From Candidatus Nitrosopumilus sp. (GTDB lineage Archaea; Thermoproteota; Nitrososphaeria; Nitrososphaerales; Nitrosopumilaceae): 13,129 bases of DNA. The notes below the pieces were generated by a model that saw nothing but the letters and a program-made list of their open reading frames with translations, did no database searches and was not told the origin of the DNA. The stretch spans positions 1 through 13,129 of the forward strand of contig JAOUAY010000020.1 in assembly GCA_029860565.1 (NCBI GenBank), given 5' to 3'. Made by a program: the position numbers and the translations under genes. This document shows positions 5,888 to 12,625 of the stretch, one piece after another (positions within the stretch are counted from its first letter, which is position 1; each line of letters starts with the position of its first letter).

Positions 5888-7662
5888 TTTGATACCTTCA
5901 CTCCTGAAATTGATTTGAATTGTTCTTGCATATCTTTATCTAATTGTTCAAGTTTTGGCATCTCATCATCTTTGATATCCATTCTTGCTTTAAGTAAACT
6001 GCTTACTACACCTAGTTCACGTATGTCAGATAATGCCGTACCTTCTTTGAGTGCTTGTTGTCCTTTTTGATAAAAGTCAACTAGTAATTTCATCAATTTG
6101 AATTGTTTTTCTGGACTACAATAAGTATCAACATCATCAAATGAGTTTTGTTGTAACAAACCAATCTTAACCATTCTTGCAACTTCAAGAATTAATTTTT
6201 CTTCATCAGGTAATGCTTCAGGACCTAAGAGTCTGACAATTTCTTTTAGTGTATCCTCTCTTTGTAAGATACCATAAGTTTCACTTCTAATCTTAAACCA
6301 ATCTTCACTAATGTTTTCACTCCACCATTTTGCAATATCTGCAAGATAACCAGAATAGCTGTTCATCCAATTAATTGATGGATAATGTCTAGAGTATGCA
6401 AGTTTTGCATCCAATGCCCAGAAAGTTTTGATAAATCTCATTGTGTGTGTTGTGACTGGTTCTGTAAAGTCACCACCAGATGGAGATACAGCACCAATCA
6501 AAGTAACTGAACCGTTACGGTCTGGACTACCAGCTGCCTGAACACGACCTGCTCTTTCATAAAATTCTGCCAATCTAGATGCAAGATATGATGGATAACC
6601 TTCTTCTGCAGGCATCTCTTCTAATCTACCACTCATTTCTCTAAGTGATTCAGCCCATCTACTTGTAGAGTCTGCTACAAGTACAACATCTTTACCCATA
6701 TCTCTATAATATTCTGCAATCGTGACACCAGTGTAGATACTTGCCTCTCTTGCTGCTACTGGCATGTTACTTGTATTTGCAACAAGAACAGTTCTATCCA
6801 TAAGTGGTTTTCCACTACGTGGATCTTTAAGATGTGGAAATTCAACTAATACTTCAGTCATTTCATTTCCTCTTTCACCACAACCAATGTAAACAACAAC
6901 TTGAGAATCAGCCCATTTTGCAATTTGGTGCAATGTTACAGTCTTTCCCGTTCCAAATGCTCCAGGAATTGAACCAGTTCCGCCCTTTGCAATTGGGAAG
7001 AATGTGTCAATAACACGTTGTCCAGTTAAGAGTGGAACAGTTGGATCGTGTCTCTTATTGTAAGGACGTGGTTTTCGTACAGGCCATTTGTGATACATTT
7101 TGATGTCAACAGATTGTCCGTCTTTCTCAGTAGTAGCTAGTACAGTTTCTAAATCATAATCTCCTTCTGATACAAGGTTTGAAAGTTTTCCACCCTTATG
7201 ATCTGGCGATATCATAATAGAGTGTTCAATAAGATCAGTTTCTTGAACAGTTCCGATAATATTTCCTCCTGCAACTTCATCTCCGTTACTTGCAGTTGGA
7301 ACAAAGTGGTATTTTTTTGTCATATCCACAGCAGATGTTGTAATACCCCTTCCAATGAATGAACCAGATGCTTTAGATAGTTCTCTTAGTGGTCTTTGAA
7401 TTCCATCATAAAGTTGTCCAATAATTCCTGGACCTAATAATACACTGAGTGGATTTCCAGTACCTACAACAGGCTCACCTGGTTTTAATCCACTTGTTGA
7501 TTCGTATACTTGAATAAATGCTACATCACCGGTTAATCGAATAACTTCACCTACTAATTTTGAATCTCCTACAGTTACAGTCTCATACATTTTTGCATCA
7601 GACATACCGTCTGCTCTTACAGCTGGACCACTTACCCAAACAATTCTACCTTGAGCTGCCAT
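5884..7662 (-). CDS. atpA: A-type ATP synthase subunit A (catalytic)
   Basis: Subunit A carries the catalytic nucleotide sites of the rotary ATP synthase, which makes ATP from ADP and phosphate driven by ion flow. The 592-residue length and domain order are normal: N-terminal barrel (1-75), the insert typical of A/V-type subunits (about 110-190), the nucleotide-binding domain and a helical C-terminus. The P-loop is GAFGTGKT at 234-241 with K240 and T241. E263 in CGERGNE is the expected catalytic glutamate. The Walker B strand is VVLVAD ending at D331. The P-loop differs from the GPFGSGKT usual in archaeal A subunits. The ATG at 7662 is two bases after the atpE stop. The gene sits directly between atpE and atpB, with no atpC or atpF between E and A as in many archaea. 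Confidence 0.98.
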   Translation of the reverse strand: MAAQGRIVWVSGPAVRADGMSDAKMYETVTVGDSKLVGEVIRLTGDVAFIQVYESTSGLKPGEPVVGTGNPLSVLLGPGIIGQLYDGIQRPLRELSKASGSFIGRGITTSAVDMTKKYHFVPTASNGDEVAGGNIIGTVQETDLIEHSIMISPDHKGGKLSNLVSEGDYDLETVLATTEKDGQSVDIKMYHKWPVRKPRPYNKRHDPTVPLLTGQRVIDTFFPIAKGGTGSIPGAFGTGKTVTLHQIAKWADSQVVVYIGCGERGNEMTEVLVEFPHLKDPRSGKPLMDRTVLVANTSNMPVAAREASIYTGVTIAEYYRDMGKDVVLVADSTSRWAESLREMSGRLEEMPAEEGYPSYLASRLAEFYERAGRVQAAGSPDRNGSVTLIGAVSPSGGDFTEPVTTHTMRFIKTFWALDAKLAYSRHYPSINWMNSYSGYLADIAKWWSENISEDWFKIRSETYGILQREDTLKEIVRLLGPEALPDEEKLILEVARMVKIGLLQQNSFDDVDTYCSPEKQFKLMKLLVDFYQKGQQALKEGTALSDIRELGVVSSLLKARMDIKDDEMPKLEQLDKDMQEQFKSISGVKVSN

Positions 7663-7664
7663 TT

Positions 7665-8264
7665 TTAAATTCCCACTCCGAATTTTGCTGCAATTTCTTT
7701 CCTTATTAAAGGCTTCAAACGTTCAATTCTTGCATCAAGAGTATTGTCAAATGTCATGGTACCATCTTTAGATTTTACCATAATTCCTCCAAGACAGTCA
7801 AATGTCTCAGATGATAATTCAGCTCCTGTAAATTGAGATAATACAGATTGGACAACATCCCTGTCTTTTGTATTTGTAGAAATTAAAATTTCTGACGTAC
7901 CTAAAATTTGAGTTGCTTCTCCAATCAAAGTCTTAATGAGATTTGAATAATCACCGCTACGATCAGCATTTGCAATTTGATCCAATGCTGTTGAAAATAC
8001 CTTGTCAACTGCTTCTTCTAATGCCATAAGTTGTTTATTTCTGGCTTCAATGTCCGAACTTCCTGTGATCTGTTTTTCGATCTTATCAGCCTCTTTTTTG
8101 CCATCTGAGATAATTTTATCATATTCACTCTCCAATCTAGGAATAGCAGCATCCAAATTTTGTTGTGAATCGTCTAATCCAGACTTAATATTTGCCAAAA
8201 TACCTTGTTCAGTGTCTTTTAGAATTTTATCAATCGTACTTTCTAATGCAGAATTAGATGCCAA
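7665..8264 (-). CDS. atpE: A-type ATP synthase subunit E (peripheral stalk)
   Basis: Subunit E pairs with subunit H/G to form the outer stalk that holds the A3B3 head still against rotation. The 199-residue protein has a long charged N-terminal helix (about 5-75, with SEYDKIISDGKKEADKIEK) and a globular C-terminal domain with LGTSEILISTN, the GGIMVKSKDGTMTFDNTLDARIERL pattern (broken here as GGIMVKS and DNTLDARIERL) and a final helix, as in the family. It is first in the E-A-B-D operon. The start is TTG at 8264. There is no upstream ATG before the in-frame stop at 8310. A weak TTAAAATC box about 27 bases upstream would give a leaderless message. The atpI gene starts 87 bases away on the other strand. 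Confidence 0.93.
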   Translation of the reverse strand: MASNSALESTIDKILKDTEQGILANIKSGLDDSQQNLDAAIPRLESEYDKIISDGKKEADKIEKQITGSSDIEARNKQLMALEEAVDKVFSTALDQIANADRSGDYSNLIKTLIGEATQILGTSEILISTNTKDRDVVQSVLSQFTGAELSSETFDCLGGIMVKSKDGTMTFDNTLDARIERLKPLIRKEIAAKFGVGI

Positions 8265-8351
8265 TGAGTGCCGTTGACTTATAATAGATTTTAATGTTTG
8301 GGAAGAAAATCAGAAAGATATTAAACTCAATGAAAGTACCCAAAATTTGTC
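8265..8351. promoter_or_regulatory. bidirectional promoter region between atpE and atpI
   Basis: This 87-base gap separates the TTG starts of atpE (minus) and atpI (plus). For atpI, ATATTAAA at 8318-8325 is centred about 30 bases before the start. For atpE, TTAAAATC on the minus strand (about 8287-8294) is centred about 27 bases before the start; a better-looking TATTATAA at 8279-8286 is too close. The two boxes point away from each other and are about 30 bases apart, so unlike pyrB/pyrI they need not exclude each other. Confidence 0.45.
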
Positions 8352-10451
8352 TTGGGAACCGCTGATCTAAAACTAGGAACTGTAATTTTACCAAGAAGTG
8401 AGTCTCCAAGAGCAGTTTCAAGATTAACTGAATTTGAATGGTATCACAAAATTGATTCATCTAGTGATTTAGTAACTCCTGAAATTGATGATCTGCTACT
8501 AAAAGCCCAACAAACCTATCAATCAATTGATGACGTCATCAAAGGAATGGGTATTCCTCTTACTGTAGGAATTATGGAGATTTTATTCAAAGGAACTGTA
8601 ATCAAGAAAAAAGACTATGAGATTAATGAAATTGAAGATATGGTAGAAGGACTAATCAAAGAGGCTCCTTCTATTATTGATACTCCCGCAAAATTATTAG
8701 AGGATGCAGCAAATACTAGACTTTCCATTGAAGAATACAAGGCACTCAAAGATACCTTAGAGATAATCAAAAAGATGAAGATGGATCTTTCTGGATTTGG
8801 TTTAATGAAATACTTTTTTACAAATCTCTTTGTCATTAATTCTGCAGACTTTGATGAAATAAGTCGTTCTCTAGAAGGAATTACAATTTACAAATATGAT
8901 TTAGAAAGTAAAGAAAAATCAGCAATTTTGGTAATCTCTGGTACTGCAGATTCTGAAAAAGTTCTCAAAGTCCTAAGAAGTTTTAATTCTAATACGTTTA
9001 AAATTCCAGAAGGTTTTCCTCAAATTCCTAGTGAGGCATATGCACTTGCAGAATCAAAAATTAAGGAACTAACTGCAAAGCAAGCTTCAATTAAAAAAGA
9101 GTTAGCAGGATTAACAAAGAAAATCAGAAGAGACATTTTATCACTTCATGAAAAAGCGTTAGTTGCAAAAGATGTACTTGAAACTTTGAGAAAACCAGGC
9201 GGGACTAAAAACTTTGCAGTAATTCAGGGTTTTATTCCAAAGAAGATGGAAGCAAAATTTACAGATTCAACAAAACAGTGGATGTCAGTTGTAGAAGACA
9301 TAACTGATCCTAAACTAAAAGAAGAAATTCCAACATTATTTAACAATGGAAAATTTGTTAGAACTTTTGAGGTAATTACAAAAAGTCAAGGAATTCCAAA
9401 GGCTGGAGAACCAGATCCAACCCCAATGATTGCTCTAATGTGGCCAATTTTCTACGGACTAATGTTTGCAGATATGGGTCACGGATTATTACTAATGGCA
9501 CTTGGTTTATTGTTCAAGTTTAAGGGCCAAGGTGAACTATCTAGATGGGGAATGCTAATTGCAATTTCTGGTGCCTCAGCAGCAATTGCGGGTGTGGCGG
9601 CAGGAGAAGCGTTTGGTTTCCATCTTGATCATATGGGTCCATTTGAAGGACTATTAGAAGCAGGTGGGGCATTGCATTCAGTAAGTTGGATAGTCGGAAT
9701 TCTCAGTGTTGCAGAATTAACATTTGATCAGGTAATCAATATTCTCAAAGTTTCATTATTCATCGGAATTGTACATTTGGTTTGGGCAATGACTCTACGT
9801 GTAATTAGATTGCTAAAAGACGGACATAAGATGGTAGTCTTTACTGAAGCAATTCCAAACATTACACTCTACGGAGGAATTGTCGTAATCATGATGTGTG
9901 CAATTGGTTCACAGTATGATGTTATGAACATGTATTCCAAAGTTCACACAGAAGCAGTTCCTTGGGTTACAATGTTCCTTGGTGATTGGGCAGTGGTTTG
10001 GATTATTACAAGAATTTCAATTATCATCGTAATTGCATCAATGGTTATCATGATGGTTGGTGGTGTAATGCATGCAAAGAAACATCCTGAAGACGGAGCA
10101 GATCCTGCTAGCGTCATAATGGAGGTTCTCTTAGGCAAAACAGTAGAGAGTCTAGCTCACACAATCAGTTATGCTCGACTTGGAATTATGTTACTTGTGC
10201 ATGCGGCTTTGCTGATGACAGTAAACAATGCATTTTCATCTTTAGGTGGTGTTGAATCAGGTGCTGCAATGGCTATGATCATTGGAGGCAACTTAGGAAT
10301 TATGATGATTGAAGGATTAATTGTGTATATCCAGTCTCTCAGATTGCACTTGTATGAATTCTTTACAAAGTGGTATGTAGGTGGTGCACAATCATTTAGA
10401 CAAATTAGACCAGAGTTGATTTACAATCAATTCATTTGGAAAAAAAAATAG
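8352..10451 (+). CDS. atpI: A-type ATP synthase subunit I (membrane stator, a-subunit)
   Basis: Subunit I forms the two half-channels that feed ions to the c-ring and is anchored to the outer stalk. The 699-residue protein has a cytoplasmic half (1-355) with a long helical arm around 230-280, and a membrane half with about seven or eight hydrophobic segments from residue 359 on. Key signatures are PIFYGLMFADMGHG at 365-378, TISYARLGIMLLVHA at 604-618 containing R609 (the position of the essential arginine of yeast Vph1), and LRLHLYEFFTKWY at 663-675 containing R664. The start is TTG at 8352; the in-frame stop at 8331 leaves no ATG or GTG upstream, and the N-terminal strand GTVILPRSES fits the family. 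It is transcribed away from the rest of the ATP synthase operon. Confidence 0.96.
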   Translation: MGTADLKLGTVILPRSESPRAVSRLTEFEWYHKIDSSSDLVTPEIDDLLLKAQQTYQSIDDVIKGMGIPLTVGIMEILFKGTVIKKKDYEINEIEDMVEGLIKEAPSIIDTPAKLLEDAANTRLSIEEYKALKDTLEIIKKMKMDLSGFGLMKYFFTNLFVINSADFDEISRSLEGITIYKYDLESKEKSAILVISGTADSEKVLKVLRSFNSNTFKIPEGFPQIPSEAYALAESKIKELTAKQASIKKELAGLTKKIRRDILSLHEKALVAKDVLETLRKPGGTKNFAVIQGFIPKKMEAKFTDSTKQWMSVVEDITDPKLKEEIPTLFNNGKFVRTFEVITKSQGIPKAGEPDPTPMIALMWPIFYGLMFADMGHGLLLMALGLLFKFKGQGELSRWGMLIAISGASAAIAGVAAGEAFGFHLDHMGPFEGLLEAGGALHSVSWIVGILSVAELTFDQVINILKVSLFIGIVHLVWAMTLRVIRLLKDGHKMVVFTEAIPNITLYGGIVVIMMCAIGSQYDVMNMYSKVHTEAVPWVTMFLGDWAVVWIITRISIIIVIASMVIMMVGGVMHAKKHPEDGADPASVIMEVLLGKTVESLAHTISYARLGIMLLVHAALLMTVNNAFSSLGGVESGAAMAMIIGGNLGIMMIEGLIVYIQSLRLHLYEFFTKWYVGGAQSFRQIRPELIYNQFIWKKK
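10440..10448 (-). terminator. T9 terminator of the small-gene operon, inside the 3' end of atpI
   Basis: On the minus strand, just after the stop at 10466, there is a T5 run and then an uninterrupted T9 run, a strong archaeal intrinsic termination signal. The same bases encode the terminal lysines of atpI on the plus strand, so the convergent genes share this sequence. Confidence 0.55.
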
Positions 10452-10465
10452 AATTTTAGAAAAAT

Positions 10466-11260
10466 CTAATCATTTTCATAAAGATTTACTGTAACTTTTG
10501 TAGTCCACGGTTTGAGATTATCAGGAAAGATTACTAGTAGGCCACTATCTTTTTTGATATTATTACAAGTCCCACTGTAGCTTTGTTTGTTTTGGCCATA
10601 GCAACCAGATTCAGTGTAATAATCAAATTCGGAATTTACAAAATGTTCACGTTGAATAGATGATGAAACAAAATATACATCAAAACCCAAATCTTTGTTA
10701 TCAGTTTTTACACTATAATCATATGATGTAGTATTCTTTGATGTACAAATAGGGAAAAACTGAACATATCCATTTTTAATTTTTGATTGTTGTTCTGAAT
10801 TACCATAGTTTTTGTTATCGATATTTGGATATACAGAAACGCTAGGATCTGTATTTAGCTGTTGTCCTTGAATATATTCTATCTCATGTCTTATAGTATC
10901 TACAGCTTTTCTATACAGCATTGGTTGCCATTCTTCTTGACAGTCACTAAATTCATGTTTTAATTCAACATAAGATTTGTCATTAATTTCATGAAGTTGA
11001 TTTGTATTATATTCTTTGAATTCTGCATCAAAGACATGATTAACATTACTAATTTTATCTGATTTGTGCCAAGTATTTGTTACATCAAAAATAATATTTT
11101 TTGATTCACTATGCCATTCAGAAAGTAAATGAACATACACTGAATACTTGTTAACAACCTCTTGAGTTTCTGATGCAAAAATCAAATGACCAAAAAAAGC
11201 ATTTACAAATATTATAGAAAATGCAAGAACTGGGATTATCATATAGAGGATTTTATTCAT
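10466..11260 (-). CDS. membrane-anchored or secreted protein of unknown function
   Basis: From the ATG at 11260 this encodes 264 residues. The N-terminus MNKILYMIIPVLAFSIIF continues hydrophobic to about residue 30 (ending HLIFA), a signal peptide or single membrane anchor. The remaining part is hydrophilic and rich in N, Y, S and D. It has four cysteines (in SDCQEE, PICTSK, SGCYGQ and GTCNN), which could form two disulphides outside the cell. I recognise no family. A longer frame from 11317 exists, but a Shine-Dalgarno sequence GGAGGT four bases before the ATG at 11260 fixes the start. The first eight bases overlap the end of the zinc-ribbon gene, so the two are probably translationally coupled. 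It is the last gene of the small-gene operon and converges on atpI. Confidence 0.82.
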   Translation of the reverse strand: MNKILYMIIPVLAFSIIFVNAFFGHLIFASETQEVVNKYSVYVHLLSEWHSESKNIIFDVTNTWHKSDKISNVNHVFDAEFKEYNTNQLHEINDKSYVELKHEFSDCQEEWQPMLYRKAVDTIRHEIEYIQGQQLNTDPSVSVYPNIDNKNYGNSEQQSKIKNGYVQFFPICTSKNTTSYDYSVKTDNKDLGFDVYFVSSSIQREHFVNSEFDYYTESGCYGQNKQSYSGTCNNIKKDSGLLVIFPDNLKPWTTKVTVNLYEND

Positions 11261-11381
11261 TTTGACCTCCAAAACAGCTAAAAGATAATCCACAATCACT
11301 ACATGAGAAATTGTCATCTTTACATTGAATTTTTTCAGAACCGCACTTTGGACATTCCTTACTTTTGATTAATTCAGTCAT
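11253..11381 (-). CDS. 42-residue zinc-ribbon protein
   Basis: This short frame begins MTELIKSKECPKCGSEK and ends SCFGGQNE. Cysteine pairs C10-x2-C13 and C27-x2-C30, each followed by glycine (CPKCG and CSDCG), form a standard zinc ribbon. Two additional cysteines lie at C20 and C36. The start ATG at 11381 overlaps the stop of the preceding membrane-protein gene as ATGA, and its own stop overlaps the start of the following gene by eight bases. Its last codons contain the GGAGGT that serves as ribosome-binding site for that next gene. The interlocked junctions on both sides support it as a real gene despite its size. Free-standing ribbons of this type may act as small adaptor, redox or metal-binding proteins; the role here is unknown. 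Confidence 0.8.
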   Translation of the reverse strand: MTELIKSKECPKCGSEKIQCKDDNFSCSDCGLSFSCFGGQNE

Positions 11382-11542
11382 TTCCTTTCCTCAAAGAGTG
11401 ATTTGGATAAAATGCCAATTACTGCACCAAAGACAATATGTCTAGACATAGTCATTGCTGGAACTTCAGGGGCGATATTTAATCCTGCAACACCAGATCC
11501 TAAAGCTGGAAGCATTCCAAACCATACAGCTGTGACAGTCAC
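11378..11542 (-). CDS. C-terminal half of a split DUF6789-like membrane protein
   Basis: This frame encodes VTVTAVWFGMLPALGSGVAG, then APEVPAMTMSRHIVFGAVIG to the stop at 11378. A hydrophobic segment with a G-rich turn, then H-x-V-F-G-A-V-x-G, is the usual last part of DUF6789-type small membrane proteins whose first part lies in the preceding ORF in another frame. GTG at 11542 overlaps the upstream stop as GTGA, and GGAG lies four bases before it, so reinitiation is plausible and would give 54 residues. An ATG at 11572 in the same frame would give 64 residues but overlaps the upstream coding region by 34 bases. Either this is a translationally coupled split gene, or a one-base deletion has broken one gene. 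The stop overlaps the zinc-ribbon start as ATGA. Confidence 0.62.
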   Translation of the reverse strand: MTVTAVWFGMLPALGSGVAGLNIAPEVPAMTMSRHIVFGAVIGILSKSLFEERK

Positions 11543-11850
11543 ATCACTCCAAAAATTATTCCATGCAACCATATTCGACTGTTTAAAATTTTCCTTGAAA
11601 TAGGAATGAAGACATATCCAAAGAATAATGTCAAGTCTATCCCATTAGCAATATGGAAAATATTTCCAATGATTATGGCTGATTCATCTTCACCAGCAAC
11701 CAACTGTCCTAAAACAACTGAAATGTCTAGGGGTATTCCAGTAATTTCCATGTCAATAAATGCTGTAATGTAAAACGCCAAAGTTCCAACTAGTCCAGCA
11801 ATTACTAAGCGAGGAAATTTTTGATTTCCGTATACTTGAATTAAATTCAT
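11539..11850 (-). CDS. N-terminal part of a split DUF6789-like membrane protein
   Basis: The 103-residue frame contains three hydrophobic segments: LVIAGLVGTLAFYITAFIDM (about 15-34), a segment with GNIFHIANGIDLTLFFGYVFI (broken here as IFHIANGID and LTLFFGYVF), and WLHGIIFGVM at the end. The pattern G-L-V-G-T, then G-x-x-x-H-x-x-x-G, then a terminal H-G-x-x-F-G is typical of DUF6789-like small membrane proteins of unknown function, which normally continue for another 50 or so residues. Here a TGA stops the frame at 11539, and the expected continuation follows in the -1 frame. The start ATG at 11850 is one base after the stop of the previous gene, so the operon structure is intact. Assignment to DUF6789 is by recalled pattern, not by search. 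Confidence 0.75.
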   Translation of the reverse strand: MNLIQVYGNQKFPRLVIAGLVGTLAFYITAFIDMEITGIPLDISVVLGQLVAGEDESAIIIGNIFHIANGIDLTLFFGYVFIPISRKILNSRIWLHGIIFGVM

Positions 11851-11851
11851 C

Positions 11852-12145
11852 TTAATTCACTCCAGATATTTGAATTGAGTTTAACCAAGAAGAAAGTAAT
11901 TTTGATACTTTTGGTATGATGAATGTCATGTAAGATGGGATTACAATAGCATTGATCATTATTACTCCCCAAAGAGGCATAAAGGATGCCATGAAATCTA
12001 ATGTCAAATTTAGACTAAAAGCCACAGGAGTAGCTACAGTGACAGCTACAAATGCTCGTTTAGTGTAAGGTGGAAGTGTAGAGGATTTTGCATTTTTAGA
12101 TTTTGTTCTAAAAAAGAAAAAGGAAGGAGTTTGCATCATTTTCAT
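11852..12145 (-). CDS. small two-helix membrane protein
   Basis: From the ATG at 12145 this encodes 97 residues; a GTG one codon earlier (12148) is also possible. The N-terminal 35 residues are basic and soluble (FFFFRTKSKNAKS). Two hydrophobic segments follow, at about 35-55 (AFVAVTVATPVAFSLNL) and 59-80 (WGVIMINAIVIPSYMTFIIP), ending with KVSKLLSSWL. The layout and the P-x-x-x-x-F-x-x-P-x-V-S-K-L ending resemble small DUF2798-like membrane proteins, but this is weak. The gene starts one to four bases after the stop of the upstream gene, and its stop is one base before the next start, so it belongs to the same polycistronic unit. Function unknown. Confidence 0.78.
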   Translation of the reverse strand: MKMMQTPSFFFFRTKSKNAKSSTLPPYTKRAFVAVTVATPVAFSLNLTLDFMASFMPLWGVIMINAIVIPSYMTFIIPKVSKLLSSWLNSIQISGVN

Positions 12146-12149
12146 CACT

Positions 12150-12485
12150 TTATTGGTTTTGAAGATACTCCACTACATTTTGTGTTGTTCTTAATGGAAC
12201 AATTTTTGTTGCATTAAATTTTGCAACTTGAGTCTCTACCATTAGATCCTGAATTACATGTGCGCCAGGTGCTTCAACTATCCATTCAAAAGTATGTTCC
12301 AAACCAGAATGATACATTGAAATAATTTTGATTCCTTTTACGTTTGCATCTTGTTCAAAGGTAGATGCTACCTGTAGAAGCAATTTTTTGTTCTCCTCAT
12401 TAAAAAGTGGACATGCTTCTGTGGTGTGGGTTCCATAGATTCCGTAGGTTCCCGTTGTTTGGTTTTGTGCTTGTTGTGTTGTCAT
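12150..12485 (-). CDS. small soluble alpha/beta protein, first gene of the operon
   Basis: From the ATG at 12485 this encodes 111 residues. The N-terminal 25 residues are low-complexity (Q, T, G, Y) and the rest looks like a compact ferredoxin-like alpha/beta fold: helix NKKLLLQVASTFE, strand GIKIISMYHSGL, strand HTFEWIVEAPG, helix HVIQDLMVET, strand ATKIVPLRT. The order of elements and the phrase W-I-V-E-A followed by K-I-V-P-L recall DUF3303-like dimeric barrels, an uncertain match. An upstream in-frame ATG at 12512 would add nine residues (MYYFSLYYI), but it lies upstream of the transcription start predicted from the likely TATA box. The gene is divergent from an AsnC/Lrp regulator. Function unknown. 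Confidence 0.8.
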   Translation of the reverse strand: MTTQQAQNQTTGTYGIYGTHTTEACPLFNEENKKLLLQVASTFEQDANVKGIKIISMYHSGLEHTFEWIVEAPGAHVIQDLMVETQVAKFNATKIVPLRTTQNVVEYLQNQ

Positions 12486-12542
12486 GATGTAATATAATGA
12501 GAAATAGTACATAGGCTGGCTGGACTAATTTTTATTGAAAAT

Positions 12543-12557
12543 TGTCCAGATTGGACA
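12543..12557. promoter_or_regulatory. palindromic operator copy 1
   Basis: TGTCCA-GAT-TGGACA is a perfect inverted repeat of two 6-base half-sites around a 3-base centre. It begins about six bases upstream of the candidate TATA box of the minus-strand operon. The structure is that of a binding site for a dimeric regulator. Confidence 0.6.
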
Positions 12558-12594
12558 TGAATAATAGGTTAAAAATCAAAAGTTCATCTTAAAA

Positions 12595-12609
12595 TGTCCA
12601 GATTGGAAA
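12595..12609. promoter_or_regulatory. palindromic operator copy 2
   Basis: TGTCCA-GAT-TGGAAA repeats copy 1 with one change in the right half-site. The start-to-start distance is 52 bases, close to five DNA turns, so both sites would face the same side of the helix. It ends a few bases before the candidate TATA box of the AsnC/Lrp gene. Confidence 0.58.
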
Positions 12610-12625
12610 TGGATATTAGATTGTT

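Noticed and set aside
5493..6070. Two plus-strand frames antisense to atpB and atpA
   Set aside because: Serine/threonine-rich shadows of strongly conserved genes, without promoter or recognisable domain.
8002..8277. 91-residue plus-strand frame antisense to atpE
   Set aside because: Shadow of the atpE frame; no independent support.
8254..8460. 68-residue minus-strand frame across the atpE-atpI promoter
   Set aside because: Covers the promoter gap and the atpI 5' end; composition is that of translated noncoding AT-rich DNA.
11261..11317. N-terminal extension (MTISHVVIVDYLLAVLEVK) of the 264-residue secreted protein
   Set aside because: It overlaps the zinc-ribbon gene in another frame, while a GGAGGT site and a signal-anchor sequence begin exactly at the ATG at 11260.
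11539..11572. Programmed -1 frameshift as the preferred explanation for the split membrane protein
   Set aside because: The T5 run upstream is not a canonical slippery heptamer and slipping there would change GIIFGVM; coupled reinitiation at GTGA or a simple deletion fits better.
12486..12512. Upstream ATG (MYYFSLYYI) of the 111-residue protein
   Set aside because: It lies upstream of the transcription start predicted from the TATA candidate and adds residues unlike the rest; kept only as an alternative.
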